Source of the DNA: Vicingaceae bacterium
Lineage (GTDB): Bacteria; Bacteroidota; Bacteroidia; Flavobacteriales_E; Vicingaceae
Reading direction: 5' to 3'
Assembly (NCBI GenBank): GCA_018402765.1
Contig: JAGYIE010000001.1
Span: 496,001-560,000, forward strand
DNA length: 64,000 nucleotides
The notes below the pieces were generated by a model, which saw nothing but the letters and a program-made list of their open reading frames with translations, had not been told where the DNA came from and did no database searches. The position numbers and the translations under genes were made by a program. Within the stretch, counting starts at the first letter, position 1, and every line of letters begins with the position of its first letter. Positions 18,663 to 27,668 of this stretch are shown here, piece by piece.

Positions 18663-19124
18663 TTACTTATCTTCTAAAGTAGACAAATAGTTATTGATTT
18701 CCGTCACTTCACTTATAACAGTAGTTAACTCTCCTTTTATATATTGCTTAATATTTTTGATTGTCCCATCTACATTATAAGAAATAATGTCTCCATCTTC
18801 GTTACCATCTTTCCAAGTTCCAATTACTCTTAATTGACCACTAATATAATAGTATTTTTGAACCCCTGATCTTCTGCCTTTTTCATTAAAGTAGAATTCT
18901 TGGCTAATGTTTCCATTTTCAAAGTATCGAATAAAGTCTCCATAATTTTTACCATTTGACCAAGTCCCTTTTTCTTGAACAAAACCATTTTCATAATAGA
19001 CAATGTATTCATCACTAGCTAGAACACGATTAAAAGAAACATTTTCTATTGAAGAATCTGCTGCACTTGAATAAGCTATTATTAAGAATTGAAATACAAC
19101 TAATTGAAATAGTTTAAGCTTCAT
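18663..19124 (-). CDS. Secreted MORN-repeat (YwqK-like) protein
   Basis: A 153-residue protein with a signal peptide (about 1-22) and three to four MORN-type repeats (about 40-130): YYENGFVQEKGTWSNGKNYG, YFENGNISQEFYFNEKGRRSG and YYISGQLRVIGTWKDGNEDG. This is the form often called toxin-antitoxin MORN repeat or YwqK. No partner toxin is adjacent, so that label should not be taken as function. It has its own terminator and a long non-coding region upstream, and so is monocistronic. Function unknown; extracytoplasmic location is likely. Confidence 0.82.
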   Translation of the reverse strand: MKLKLFQLVVFQFLIIAYSSAADSSIENVSFNRVLASDEYIVYYENGFVQEKGTWSNGKNYGDFIRYFENGNISQEFYFNEKGRRSGVQKYYYISGQLRVIGTWKDGNEDGDIISYNVDGTIKNIKQYIKGELTTVISEVTEINNYLSTLEDK

Positions 19125-19963
19125 GTTTTAATTTTTTTATCTTATTAACTATTCTGACTGAATTAATTTTATTAATAACTGAACTTTAATGCGGTAATGT
19201 ATATTAAAAGCCGTTAATCAATAATGAAATTGTAGGCTTTAAGTAACTAATCTTCGTTAATTGTATTAGGATTGATTACAAATAACTACCAAAGCATTTC
19301 ACTTAAACATTTTATTCGGGCAAACTATTTACAATTTAGCTTAACGACATTTAAAAGCAAATTTTCTAAAATCAGGCTCCTCTGAAAGAAATCAAATTAA
19401 AACCACAAGGAATTAACTTTACTTAGCATTGTATTTAAAGTAAACACAACAAAACGTGATAAATAAAAATAAGGATATGGTAAGTAGTTCGCCAATATTT
19501 TTAAACAAATGAATGAATTTTATCATGTTGGGTAGATTTATGGTTTAGAATAAAGTATTTCAATATGCATCGATTTTAAACGACCCATGTATTGTATATA
19601 ACTAAACAAAGGAAAAATAATGTAATTAATGTAATGAAAATTGCCTCCTGATTAGTTGTTTTCATTTTTAAAACTATTTTGTTTACCTCAAATTTGCTAA
19701 GAAAAAATCCATTTTAAAAATATAAACCAAACTATTCGGGAAATTGCGGACCTATTATTATTTTTTGAGAGAATCCTTCGGAATTTGGCATAAAAACAAA
19801 AAAGCCAATACATTTTGATTGTATTGGCTTTTCTACTATAGGTTTAGTTAAGAGCTATCTATTCAAATCTTAACTTAAGGGGTCATAGGAATAAAATTAC
19901 GTTTAATGTAGTGTAACCTTTTTTTTGTTCGGAGAATGTATAAGATATTTCGGTAAACTACCA
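19125..19963. other. Long intergenic region, no gene seen
   Basis: About 840 bases of AT-rich sequence between the MORN gene start and the LytTR gene stop. All frames are broken by frequent stops. The only clear element is the hairpin at 19793-19832. A short tandem TAATGTAAT/TAATGTAAT occurs near 19619. I see no tRNA or riboswitch-like fold. Confidence 0.6.
19793..19832 (-). terminator. Rho-independent terminator downstream of the LytTR gene
   Basis: A perfect stem AAAGCCAATACA/TGTATTGGCTTT with a 7-nt loop (stem 19801-19812 and 19820-19831). On the minus strand it is followed by a T-rich run, so it suits the two-gene phosphorelay operon ending at 19964, although 130 bases away. Confidence 0.8.
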
Positions 19964-20650
19964 TTAAATTAAGTTTACTTTTTCTAACAATTCTAGTCTG
20001 TGCATTCGACTAATTGGTATTCGTGAATCATTAATCTTAACAAAACCCTCTTCTATACTCGATATTTTGGCAATATTTACAATATAAGACCGATGAATCT
20101 TCAAGAAATTTGTTCCTTCCAATTTTTTCGCCATATTTTTCAGCGTGGAATGAACAACATGTTTACTACCATCATGCATTCTAAATACAACATAATCGTC
20201 CATCGTTTCAATAAATAAAACTTCTGAGAAACCAATTCGTACTAATTTTCCAGCGCTACGAACATAAATTTCATTTCGATCTAAACCAGTGGCCTTCTCA
20301 GTTATAAATTTCCTTACACGATTATACGATTTTAAAAACCTTGGTAATTCTATAGGTTTAACTAAGTAATCAATTACTTCATTTTCAAAAGCCTCCACAG
20401 CCATATCATCTCTTCCTGTTGTAAAAATTACGGGAGGTAAGGTTGAAACACTTTTTACCATATCCATACCCGAAAGCTCAGGCATCATGATGTCAAGAAA
20501 CATAAAATCGACAGATTTTGTTTTGAGTATATTTAATGCTTTAAAGCCATCATTACAAACAGCAACTACTTCTAAGTCGTCAACTTTTTTGCAAAGGCGC
20601 TGCAGGTTAAGACAAGAAAGCTCATCATCATCAACAATTATACATTTCAT
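19964..20650 (-). CDS. LytTR-family response regulator
   Basis: A 228-residue two-domain regulator: receiver domain (about 1-115) with the acidic pocket IIVDDDE and phospho-acceptor Asp in FLDIMMPELSG (about 54), then a LytTR DNA-binding domain (about 130-228; EVLFIETMDDYVVFRMHDG, FLKIHRSYIVNI). It lies 2 bases after the hybrid kinase gene, so the pair is one operon. LytTR regulators usually bind direct repeats at their target promoters; none was identified here. Start MKCIIVDD is well supported. Confidence 0.94.
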   Translation of the reverse strand: MKCIIVDDDELSCLNLQRLCKKVDDLEVVAVCNDGFKALNILKTKSVDFMFLDIMMPELSGMDMVKSVSTLPPVIFTTGRDDMAVEAFENEVIDYLVKPIELPRFLKSYNRVRKFITEKATGLDRNEIYVRSAGKLVRIGFSEVLFIETMDDYVVFRMHDGSKHVVHSTLKNMAKKLEGTNFLKIHRSYIVNIAKISSIEEGFVKINDSRIPISRMHRLELLEKVNLI

Positions 20651-20652
20651 AA

Positions 20653-23067
20653 TTAAAGTTTTAGGTTTGTAAGTTTTCTTATAATAGCATTTTTTATAGT
20701 CTCCTTATCCTTAAGCAATATAGCTAAATATTTTTTACTTTCTATCGTTTCTTTTTTCGATGTGTGCTCTAGTTTGTAGGCTATAGCAGCATGTTTTTTA
20801 AGACCTACCATTTCGAAGTTTGATTTTAACGAGTGAGCAGATAAGTGGAGCATTTCAAAGTTATCTGCATCTATAGCTTGTACTAATTTTTCTAACTCAA
20901 CATCTATTCTATCTAAAAATTTCTCAAATATATCAATCTGAAATGGAATATCATTATCATAATAATCTTTCAAAAAATCTTCATCTAAAGGATTTTCATA
21001 AAGAGTGGTATTCGCTATTACAGATCCAATAGCCTGCCTAAGTTGAATAGGAGAAAATGGTTTTGATAAGTACTCATTCATCCCTGATGATAAGGCTAAC
21101 TTTCTGTCACCGACTAGTGCTGATGCTGTCAACGCTATTATGGGTGTTTCTTTATTCAGATTTTCTTCATTTCTAATTTTTCTAGAAACTTCATTTCCAT
21201 CCATTAACGGCATTTGTATATCCATTAATATGATATCAAACTTTCTTTTTTTTGCCATTTCTAAGGTTAACTGTCCATTATCGCAAATTACAAATGTGGC
21301 TTGCATCTTTTGAAGCACCTTAGAAACAAATCGTTGATTCATTATATTATCCTCTGCAACTAATACAGATAAACCAGAAAAATTAAACGCTACTGTTGGC
21401 TCTTCTATGAGTGCTGCATTCGAACTTCTACTATTATGGTCTTTCTTTACCTTTTTAAACAAAATGGTAAATTCAAAAGAAGTACCCTTTCCTATTTGAC
21501 TCTTTACAGTGATCTCGCCACCGTGAAGTTCCACTAAGTGTTTAGCAATTGATAAACCTAGACCGGTACCTCCAAATTCGCGGACGGTCGACCAGTCCGC
21601 TTGTTGAAAATTGTCAAAAATCAAGGACAGTTTTTCTTTTTGTATGCCTATTCCTGTATCAATAATCTTAAAAAGTATAAAGGTATAATCAGAATTTTCA
21701 GACAACAAATCAACAGAAACTGTTATATTTCCTTGTTTAGTAAATTTTGCAGCATTTCCGAGAATATTTAAAATAATCTGAGATATAAACAACTTATCGC
21801 CAAGCACTTTACTATTTAACTTACTCGACCAATTTAAGTTAACCCTTATCCCTTTAGCCTCTAGACGATGTGCAAAGGTGGCTTCTATAGATTTTAAAAG
21901 TTCATATAAATCAAATATAGACTCATGAAAATCTACTTTCCCCGCCTCTATTTTTGACAAATCGAGAATACCACTAATAATAGTTAATAAAATATCTGAC
22001 GAACTTCTAATAGCTTCTAAGTATTCTTCTTGCTCTTTTGTTGGCTCTGTCGCTAATAATAAATGTGTCATGCCTAATACAGCATTTAAAGGAGTTCTTA
22101 TTTCATGACTCATATTTGCCAAAAAAATTTCCTTTGCTTTTGAAGATTCTTCAGCGATTGCTTTCGCCTTTTCCAATTCTTCCAACAACTCCTTTTGTTT
22201 AGTAATATCTAGGTGTACACCTATAGAACCAATAAAATTTCCCTCAGTATCAAATCTTGGAGCGCCTGAAACTAACAACCAAAGCGTTTCTCCATTTTTT
22301 TTTACACATTTTACTTCATAAACACTCGCCTTTCCATTCTTTCGGTCTTCTGTTTTATCAAGAATTACCTTTCTTGTAGATACATCCGTTATTAGATCAG
22401 ATGGGTCGTTTCCTACAAATTCTTCCTCCGTATAGCCTGTCATTTCGCAAAACCGCTCGTAAACTCGAACTGCCTTTCCATTGGCATCCACTTCCATAAT
22501 ACCCAGCTGCATATCTTCAATAATCCTGCGGTATTTCTCCTCATTAAACCGCACCAATTCTTCTGCACTTTTTCGTTCTGTTATATCTCTTGCTACTGCC
22601 GAAACACCTATAATACGTTCATTTCTTACAATAAGATTCACAGATTGGCCAATCCAAATATGTCTCTTATCCTTCGTAAGGACCTTAAATTCAGAATAGG
22701 TACTTTCTTTTAAATTAGAAATTTGATCATTATAAAACTCTATGACATGTTTCTTATGATCCTCAGAAATAATCATAGAAAAATGCTTTCCGATAAGTTC
22801 TTCTTTGTTATAACCTAATGTGCGTTCAGCTGCTTTATTAACAAACGTATATCGCCCATCATTATCTACGCTAAATATGATATCATTCGCCTGCTCTACT
22901 AAAGTTTTATACCTAACTTTTATAGATGTATTTAGCTCAACTAGTTCTTGATTAGTTTGATATAACTTTAAAGAACGTTCCTCTAATATTCGTTCAGTTT
23001 CCTTGCGGGCTTTTCTCTCCTGCTCAATAATTTCTTTTAACGCAGCTATTTCCTCTTCTGGCTTCAT
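20653..23067 (-). CDS. Hybrid sensor histidine kinase (PAS-PAS-HisKA-HATPase-REC-HPt)
   Basis: An 804-residue soluble kinase. Order: coiled coil (about 1-45), PAS (about 48-165), PAS/PAC (about 172-292), coiled linker, HisKA with MSHEIRTPLNAV (His near 330), HATPase (about 430-552; GGTGLGLSIAKHLVE), a receiver domain (about 575-690; VLVAEDNIMNQ, ILMDIQMPLMDG) and an HPt domain (about 710-800; HLSAHSLKSNFEMVG). It therefore contains every phosphorelay module except the output, which the adjacent LytTR regulator can supply. No membrane helix, so it senses a cytosolic signal, possibly redox or a small ligand through PAS. Confidence 0.95.
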   Translation of the reverse strand: MKPEEEIAALKEIIEQERKARKETERILEERSLKLYQTNQELVELNTSIKVRYKTLVEQANDIIFSVDNDGRYTFVNKAAERTLGYNKEELIGKHFSMIISEDHKKHVIEFYNDQISNLKESTYSEFKVLTKDKRHIWIGQSVNLIVRNERIIGVSAVARDITERKSAEELVRFNEEKYRRIIEDMQLGIMEVDANGKAVRVYERFCEMTGYTEEEFVGNDPSDLITDVSTRKVILDKTEDRKNGKASVYEVKCVKKNGETLWLLVSGAPRFDTEGNFIGSIGVHLDITKQKELLEELEKAKAIAEESSKAKEIFLANMSHEIRTPLNAVLGMTHLLLATEPTKEQEEYLEAIRSSSDILLTIISGILDLSKIEAGKVDFHESIFDLYELLKSIEATFAHRLEAKGIRVNLNWSSKLNSKVLGDKLFISQIILNILGNAAKFTKQGNITVSVDLLSENSDYTFILFKIIDTGIGIQKEKLSLIFDNFQQADWSTVREFGGTGLGLSIAKHLVELHGGEITVKSQIGKGTSFEFTILFKKVKKDHNSRSSNAALIEEPTVAFNFSGLSVLVAEDNIMNQRFVSKVLQKMQATFVICDNGQLTLEMAKKRKFDIILMDIQMPLMDGNEVSRKIRNEENLNKETPIIALTASALVGDRKLALSSGMNEYLSKPFSPIQLRQAIGSVIANTTLYENPLDEDFLKDYYDNDIPFQIDIFEKFLDRIDVELEKLVQAIDADNFEMLHLSAHSLKSNFEMVGLKKHAAIAYKLEHTSKKETIESKKYLAILLKDKETIKNAIIRKLTNLKL

Positions 23068-23245
23068 TATACAGTTAAACGTTTATTAAACTAATGAATT
23101 TTAATTTAGTGATATATTACTATTGCATCAGGTCTTTTATTAATGTGCTTCTAGATTCTTGTCTACCTGCAACCCTATTTACGGTATTCTGTGCCATTCA
23201 CTTTTGTTTGCTGCTTAATGGCATGACTCATTTAAAATGAACATA

Positions 23246-24079
23246 CTAAAATAGCTGATTAAATTTGAATGTTTCCTTAAATCGCACCCCTTTTTCAGTT
23301 TGTTCTACAGTAATTATTTCATTTGAAGCATCATGTTCTAAAAACATAAAGATATTTTCATCAGCGCAACGGTTTAAAAATACACGTTTTTCTTCCAGAG
23401 TTAGAAGTGGTCGAGTGTCGTACCCCATAACATAAGCCAAAGGAATATGACCTGCAGATGGCAATAAATCAGCCATAAATGCAATTCTTTTGTCTTGGTA
23501 ATTTATAACGGGAATCATTTGCGCATCTGTATGACCATTGGCATAGAAAATTTCAAAAGCATCAAAACCATCTTCTACAAATTTCAGTTGACCAAGCTCC
23601 TCCATTGGTAGCAAATTTTCTTTTAAAAAAGATGCCTTTTCTCTTGCATTAGGCTCAGTTGCCCATTTCCAATGTTTTCTATTGGTCCAATAGGTAGCAT
23701 TTTTAAATGTTGCATCAAATTTGGTTTTGTCCGCATTCCATCGAATTCCACCACCACAATGATCAAAATGTAAATGCGTAAGAAATACATCAGTAATTTG
23801 ATCCAATCCAAAACCAAGCTGTTTTATAGACTGCTCCAATGTTGCTGAACCATGAAGGTAATAATGGCTGAAAAATTTTTCAGATTGTTTCTCACCTATT
23901 CCATTATCAATTAAAATCAATCTATTGCCATCTTCTATAAGCATGCAACGCATTGCCCAAGTGCATAAATTGTTTTCATCAGCGGGATTGGTTCTGCTCC
24001 ATAAACTTTTAGGTACAACTCCAAACATTGCACCCCCATCAAGCTTAAAATTTCCTGTTTCTATTGGATATATCTTCAT
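23246..24079 (-). CDS. Metallo-beta-lactamase fold hydrolase
   Basis: A 277-residue enzyme with the binuclear metal motif THLHFDHCGG (His102, His104, Asp106, His107), later ligands in ANGHTDAQMI and FMADLLPSAGHIP, and no signal peptide. It resembles quinoprotein/AHL-lactonase-like MBL hydrolases; the substrate cannot be stated. It is the last gene of a four-gene minus-strand run (transporter, DinB-like, CsaA, this) with one-base separation from csaA, so it is probably co-expressed. Confidence 0.9.
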   Translation of the reverse strand: MKIYPIETGNFKLDGGAMFGVVPKSLWSRTNPADENNLCTWAMRCMLIEDGNRLILIDNGIGEKQSEKFFSHYYLHGSATLEQSIKQLGFGLDQITDVFLTHLHFDHCGGGIRWNADKTKFDATFKNATYWTNRKHWKWATEPNAREKASFLKENLLPMEELGQLKFVEDGFDAFEIFYANGHTDAQMIPVINYQDKRIAFMADLLPSAGHIPLAYVMGYDTRPLLTLEEKRVFLNRCADENIFMFLEHDASNEIITVEQTEKGVRFKETFKFNQLF

Positions 24080-24080
24080 A

Positions 24081-24413
24081 CTAGCTAATTTTTATTCCAT
24101 TTTCTACTGCCCTTTCTGTTTGCAAAACAACAACTTTCCCATCTGCACCAACGGCCCCTAAGACCAGACATTCTGACTGAATATTTGCAATTTGCTTAGG
24201 TGAGAAATTCACTATAGCAACTATTTGCTTTCCTATCAAATCTTCACATAAATAGTAATCCGTAATTTGAGCAGAGGATTTCTTTATTCCTAATATTCCG
24301 AAGTCTATGTGCAGAATGTAAGCAGGTTTATTGGCTTTCTCAAATTTCTCAGCAGAAATAACCGTACCTGCGCGCATGTCTATCTTTTCAAAATCAGTCC
24401 AATCAATTGGCAT
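24081..24413 (-). CDS. csaA: CsaA-like tRNA-binding-domain protein
   Basis: A 110-residue OB-fold protein. The segment DFEKIDMRAGTVISAEKFEKANKPAY followed by DFG and SSAQITDYY is diagnostic for CsaA, a chaperone-like protein that in Bacillus suppresses secretion defects and has the same fold as the tRNA-binding domain of MetRS. Length equals that of the family. The start overlaps the end of the DinB-like gene by 11 bases and the stop is one base from the hydrolase gene start. Confidence 0.93.
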   Translation of the reverse strand: MPIDWTDFEKIDMRAGTVISAEKFEKANKPAYILHIDFGILGIKKSSAQITDYYLCEDLIGKQIVAIVNFSPKQIANIQSECLVLGAVGADGKVVVLQTERAVENGIKIS

Positions 24414-24915
24414 ATCGAGTATTTAAAATAGATAAATGGTGAATTGCATGTCCCAATAAGATCCAACCTAATCCATTAACTGTAAATTCTACATTGTTAG
24501 CTGTTCCCTTGCGATTTAGTTCTTCTATTGAAAAATTTATCATCAAATGAATTGTACCAAAACGAATCAATTCAAACTCTTTTAGAAGACCTTCGATTGT
24601 TTTATTAGACAAATCAGCCTGTTCAACATAGGCATCATGATCAAAACCTGGGATAGCTTTTTTTTCATTTCTACTGAACATGTGCATTCTACTAACAAGC
24701 ACGCGCTCCACGTCTATAATGTGCGACAATAGCTGAATGACTGTCCACTTATCATCTCCATACGTATGAGTTGGATTTTCACTAAAAGCCTGAAAATCTC
24801 TTTTTAAAGCATTAAAATTGGTCTCCATTAATTCAACATAATTCCCTAAAGGGATAAGTTGAATGTATCCTCTGTAATAATCAGGAACTTTATCTAAACT
24901 AATTAACTGAATCAT
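24403..24915 (-). CDS. DinB/DUF664-like four-helix protein
   Basis: A 170-residue protein of the DinB/YfiT superfamily. Three histidines typical of the metal site are visible: LLSHIIDVERVLVSRMHMFSR (about 59-80) and GHAIHHLSI near the C-terminus. Family members are often thiol-dependent transferases or metal-dependent hydrolases acting in thiol homeostasis. I chose the ATG at 24915, which overlaps the transporter stop as ATGA; a start 63 bases further upstream would run through the transporter's final codons and lacks family homology. Confidence 0.85.
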   Translation of the reverse strand: MIQLISLDKVPDYYRGYIQLIPLGNYVELMETNFNALKRDFQAFSENPTHTYGDDKWTVIQLLSHIIDVERVLVSRMHMFSRNEKKAIPGFDHDAYVEQADLSNKTIEGLLKEFELIRFGTIHLMINFSIEELNRKGTANNVEFTVNGLGWILLGHAIHHLSILNTRYAN

Positions 24916-26135
24916 AAAACGATGTAATAAATGTAAGCACTTCCAAAAAGGAACAAAAAGATAAGACCAATTATGCAAGATATAAAGAGAATAACCCTTT
25001 TATTTCTATTAATCATGGGCACCCTCTTAAAAAGCAGCAAGTACAAAATGGCTAATACCGGTGCTGTAAGAAACGAAATGCTTGTAGCGAAATCCACGAG
25101 ACTACTTAGTGAAGACATTCCAAATTTTAAAATCATTACAGTAATGAACAAGATTAGTCCCAAATTTATTTTTTCAATTTTACTAGATTGTACAGAAGTT
25201 AGTGACCACAATGAAGCTGTTACTTTAGGAATAACACGACTGTAGGCATCTATAACGGTAATTAAGGTAGAAATCATGGTAGCGATAGCCGCAAATGTAA
25301 TAAAAGGATATGCGTATTCACCAATGGTACTTGTATATAGCTGTATGAGTTGATTTATAAATCCGACTGCAGAATTTTCAAAAACTTCTTCCTGCTTGAA
25401 CAAAACTAACGTACCTAAAGCTGCAAATACGATTGCTAATAGCGCCGTTCCCCAATACCCTAAATTAAAATCAATAAGTGATTCTTTAAGTGTTGGTTTA
25501 GAAACAAGATGTTGCTCAATAGTCCATTCACTTTGCCAAGCAATAATATCTAATGGAGCAGGCATCCAACCAATAAGCGCTATTAAAAAAAGTACATCTA
25601 CTTGGTTATAAAAAGAAAACTCACCCACCAAACCTCCAATCAACTCGGCTTTATTGAATGCAAATATCAGCGCAAAAAGACTAGCAATGGTTAGCAATAC
25701 AATAATGAATTTTATTAGGCTACTTAACCGTTTAAATTTTCCATAATGAACAAGGTAGATTACTGTGGCAATCAAAATCAAACTTAATACCCAAATCGGT
25801 AGCGAAAGGTTAAACGTTGAAATAAACAAAGAAGCACAAATTAGGGCGATAACCGCTATTGTGGTATAAAGTGTAGCGAGGGTGATTAACAAATATACCC
25901 ACTCACTCCACTTTCCCAACTGTTTAAATCCGTCCAATAAACTTTGCTCTTTATGATATGTATAGAGCGGACCTAAAAGAAAAAAAGGATATTTCAATAA
26001 ATTTATAAGCAGAATAATGACCACCATTATCCATCCATAACTGGCTCCTGCTCTAGATGATTGCACTAAGTGTGAAACACCTACGGCGGCAGCTGCATAA
26101 AACAACCCCGGACCTATTTTTTTAAAAATGAGCAA
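24912..26135 (-). CDS. Nramp-like divalent metal transporter with altered metal-site motifs
   Basis: A 407-residue membrane protein with about 11 hydrophobic segments and the Nramp layout. The TM1 frame GPG...AGASYG is conserved, but the metal-binding DPGN is replaced by GVSH (19-22). In TM6 the MPH motif reads MPAPLD (191-196), keeping Met191 but losing the His. Canonical Mn/Fe-transporting Nramps use the TM1 Asp and Asn and the TM6 Met as metal ligands, so substrate or mechanism is probably changed. It is the first gene of an operon with DinB-like, csaA and the MBL hydrolase. It may move another ion or act as a symporter for something else. Confidence 0.82.
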   Translation of the reverse strand: MLIFKKIGPGLFYAAAAVGVSHLVQSSRAGASYGWIMVVIILLINLLKYPFFLLGPLYTYHKEQSLLDGFKQLGKWSEWVYLLITLATLYTTIAVIALICASLFISTFNLSLPIWVLSLILIATVIYLVHYGKFKRLSSLIKFIIVLLTIASLFALIFAFNKAELIGGLVGEFSFYNQVDVLFLIALIGWMPAPLDIIAWQSEWTIEQHLVSKPTLKESLIDFNLGYWGTALLAIVFAALGTLVLFKQEEVFENSAVGFINQLIQLYTSTIGEYAYPFITFAAIATMISTLITVIDAYSRVIPKVTASLWSLTSVQSSKIEKINLGLILFITVMILKFGMSSLSSLVDFATSISFLTAPVLAILYLLLFKRVPMINRNKRVILFISCIIGLIFLFLFGSAYIYYIVL

Positions 26136-26243
26136 ATTGGAATCTTTAGTTTAAGGAAGTTTAACACTCATTTATTATGCTTGCATACATAATAGTTGTA
26201 TATTTAAAAAATTAAACTATATTACGGCAAACAAAAAAATATT

Positions 26244-26387
26244 ATGGCGAAAGGTAAAAAAGAAAAAGTATTACAGCCAAAAATTAAAGTAAAATTAGAT
26301 CGCAACACAATCATATATGTGAAAGATGAAAAGGCTTTGGAGATATGGCTTCCAAAGTATCCAGATTTAAAAATACTACCAATGTAA
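26244..26387 (+). CDS. Small basic protein of unknown function (47 aa)
   Basis: An ATG frame of 47 codons with a normal start context and a strong terminator right after the stop. The product is Lys-rich at the N-terminus (MAKGKKEKV) and then reads DRNTIIYVKDEKALEIWLPK, which looks like real coding sequence rather than chance. I do not recognize a family. It lies between the divergent transporter operon and the convergent 95-residue gene. Confidence 0.6.
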   Translation: MAKGKKEKVLQPKIKVKLDRNTIIYVKDEKALEIWLPKYPDLKILPM

Positions 26388-26425
26388 AAAAAGCCTCGTT
26401 TAATTTTGTAAACGAGGCTTTTTTT
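26386..26425. terminator. Bidirectional rho-independent terminator
   Basis: A perfect 11-bp stem AGCCTCGTTTA/TAAACGAGGCT (26392-26402 and 26409-26419) with a 6-nt loop, flanked by six A on one side and seven T on the other. It serves the small gene to the left and the convergent gene at 26441. Confidence 0.92.
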
Positions 26426-26440
26426 GTTGTTTCTTAGTGA

Positions 26441-26728
26441 TTAGCTTTTGTACAAAGCATCTACTTCTTTATTAAATTCTTGTGCTACAGTTTCTAGCTC
26501 ATTTTCAATACCTGCAAAGTATTTTTTTACATCTGAACGCTTACCTTTCTTAGGGTAGTTGTTTACTTTAGCAACTAAATCAAACCACTTATCTGCGATT
26601 TTTTCAATTAACTGATCTGCCTTTTCGTCATTATCACCTGGGTGATTTAATGTGTATGAAAATGCGTCTTCCATTAGCTGGTTAGTTCTGTATTTGATGG
26701 CTTGTTTTAATTCTCTTTTGTTTGACAT
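26441..26728 (-). CDS. Conserved-looking hypothetical protein (95 aa, helical)
   Basis: A 95-residue, hydrophilic, predominantly helical protein (MSNKRELKQAIKYRTNQL..., ending NKEVDALYKS) with no signal peptide or membrane segment. Aromatic and hydrophobic residues repeat about every 3-4 positions, consistent with a small helical bundle. I do not recognize its family. Normal codon use and the shared terminator argue that it is real. Confidence 0.75.
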   Translation of the reverse strand: MSNKRELKQAIKYRTNQLMEDAFSYTLNHPGDNDEKADQLIEKIADKWFDLVAKVNNYPKKGKRSDVKKYFAGIENELETVAQEFNKEVDALYKS

Positions 26729-26792
26729 ATTAAACTATTTATTGGATGTTTTACTTATTTATACAATCAATTCATATTGAAATGATAAATTT

Positions 26793-27326
26793 GTGCAAAA
26801 ATACAGATTGTTTGCTATAATTGACATAGAAACTACTGGCGGAAATGCCAAACAAGGTAAAATAACTGAAATTGCTATCTTCATTCATGATGGAACTAAA
26901 GTTGTACATGAATTTTCTACGCTTATAAATCCTACTATTCCAATCCCTCCTTTTATACAACGATTAACAGGAATTACTGATGATATGGTGCTTAGTGCTC
27001 CTAAATTTTATGAGGTAGCAAAAGAAATTGTTCAAATTACCCAAGGCACAACCATTATCGCTCACAATTCAAAATTTGACTATTCTTACATTAAAGAAGA
27101 GTTTAAAAGCTTAGGCTTTCGCTATGAACGAAACCATTTGTGCACAGTAAACTTGAGCAGAAAATATATTCCTTTTAGGGATTCATATAGCCTTGGTAAA
27201 TTGTGCAAAGATTTGGGTATCGAACTAAAAGGAAGGCATCGCGCAAAAGGTGACGCCGAAGCAACGGTAAAGCTGTTTGAACTTATATTAAAAGAGAACC
27301 CGGGCGAAATTGTAAGACTTAACTAA
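26793..27326 (+). CDS. DnaQ-like 3'-5' exonuclease (DEDDh)
   Basis: A 177-residue exonuclease domain. Exo I is IIDIETTGG (Asp11, Glu13), Exo II is AHNSKFDYSYI (about 89-99) and Exo III is HRAKGDAEAT (His near 155, Asp near 160), giving the DEDDh set. It could proofread for DNA polymerase III or act alone as an RNase T/exonuclease. It lacks the C-terminal UvrC-like part often fused in this phylum. Start is GTG at 26793; an in-frame stop 15 bases upstream leaves no ATG alternative. Confidence 0.92.
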   Translation: MQKYRLFAIIDIETTGGNAKQGKITEIAIFIHDGTKVVHEFSTLINPTIPIPPFIQRLTGITDDMVLSAPKFYEVAKEIVQITQGTTIIAHNSKFDYSYIKEEFKSLGFRYERNHLCTVNLSRKYIPFRDSYSLGKLCKDLGIELKGRHRAKGDAEATVKLFELILKENPGEIVRLN

Positions 27327-27461
27327 ATGAGCAACCAAAAGGCCAACAATAAAAGCTCGTGGTTAAAGCGAATCGGTTGGGCAGGATTCCTATTTTTTCT
27401 AATTAAAGGGCTTGTTTGGATCGCTGTATTCTTCGGTTTAGGAGAATTAGTAGGTTGTTAA
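27327..27461 (+). CDS. Small single-pass membrane protein (44 aa)
   Basis: An ATG frame of 44 codons starting immediately after the exonuclease stop, so it is probably translationally coupled. The product has a positively charged N-terminus (residues 1-15) followed by one long hydrophobic segment (about 18-40; GWAGFLFFLIKGLVWIAVFF) and a short tail. I recall similar tiny membrane proteins next to other genes in Bacteroidota but cannot name a function. Confidence 0.65.
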   Translation: MSNQKANNKSSWLKRIGWAGFLFFLIKGLVWIAVFFGLGELVGC

Positions 27462-27668
27462 TTGTTTAATATCTATCCTTAACTATTTTACTTACAGATT
27501 ATTTTCAGATTAGGAAAAATTTATATGCTACTTCACATCACTATTGACCGATAAAAAAATACTTTTAATAAAACCAATGATTATTCGAAAATTGGTCCTC
27601 GAATTTATTTTTTAAAGAATGAATGCTTTTTAACTGTTCTTTTGTCATCCCGCCTTTTGAATAGAGAC

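Noticed and set aside
17492-19124. Defence or toxin-antitoxin island formed by NdpA-like and MORN-repeat genes
   Set aside because: No nuclease, toxin, integrase or other defence gene is nearby, the two have separate terminators and promoters, and the toxin-antitoxin label of MORN repeats is a naming artefact.
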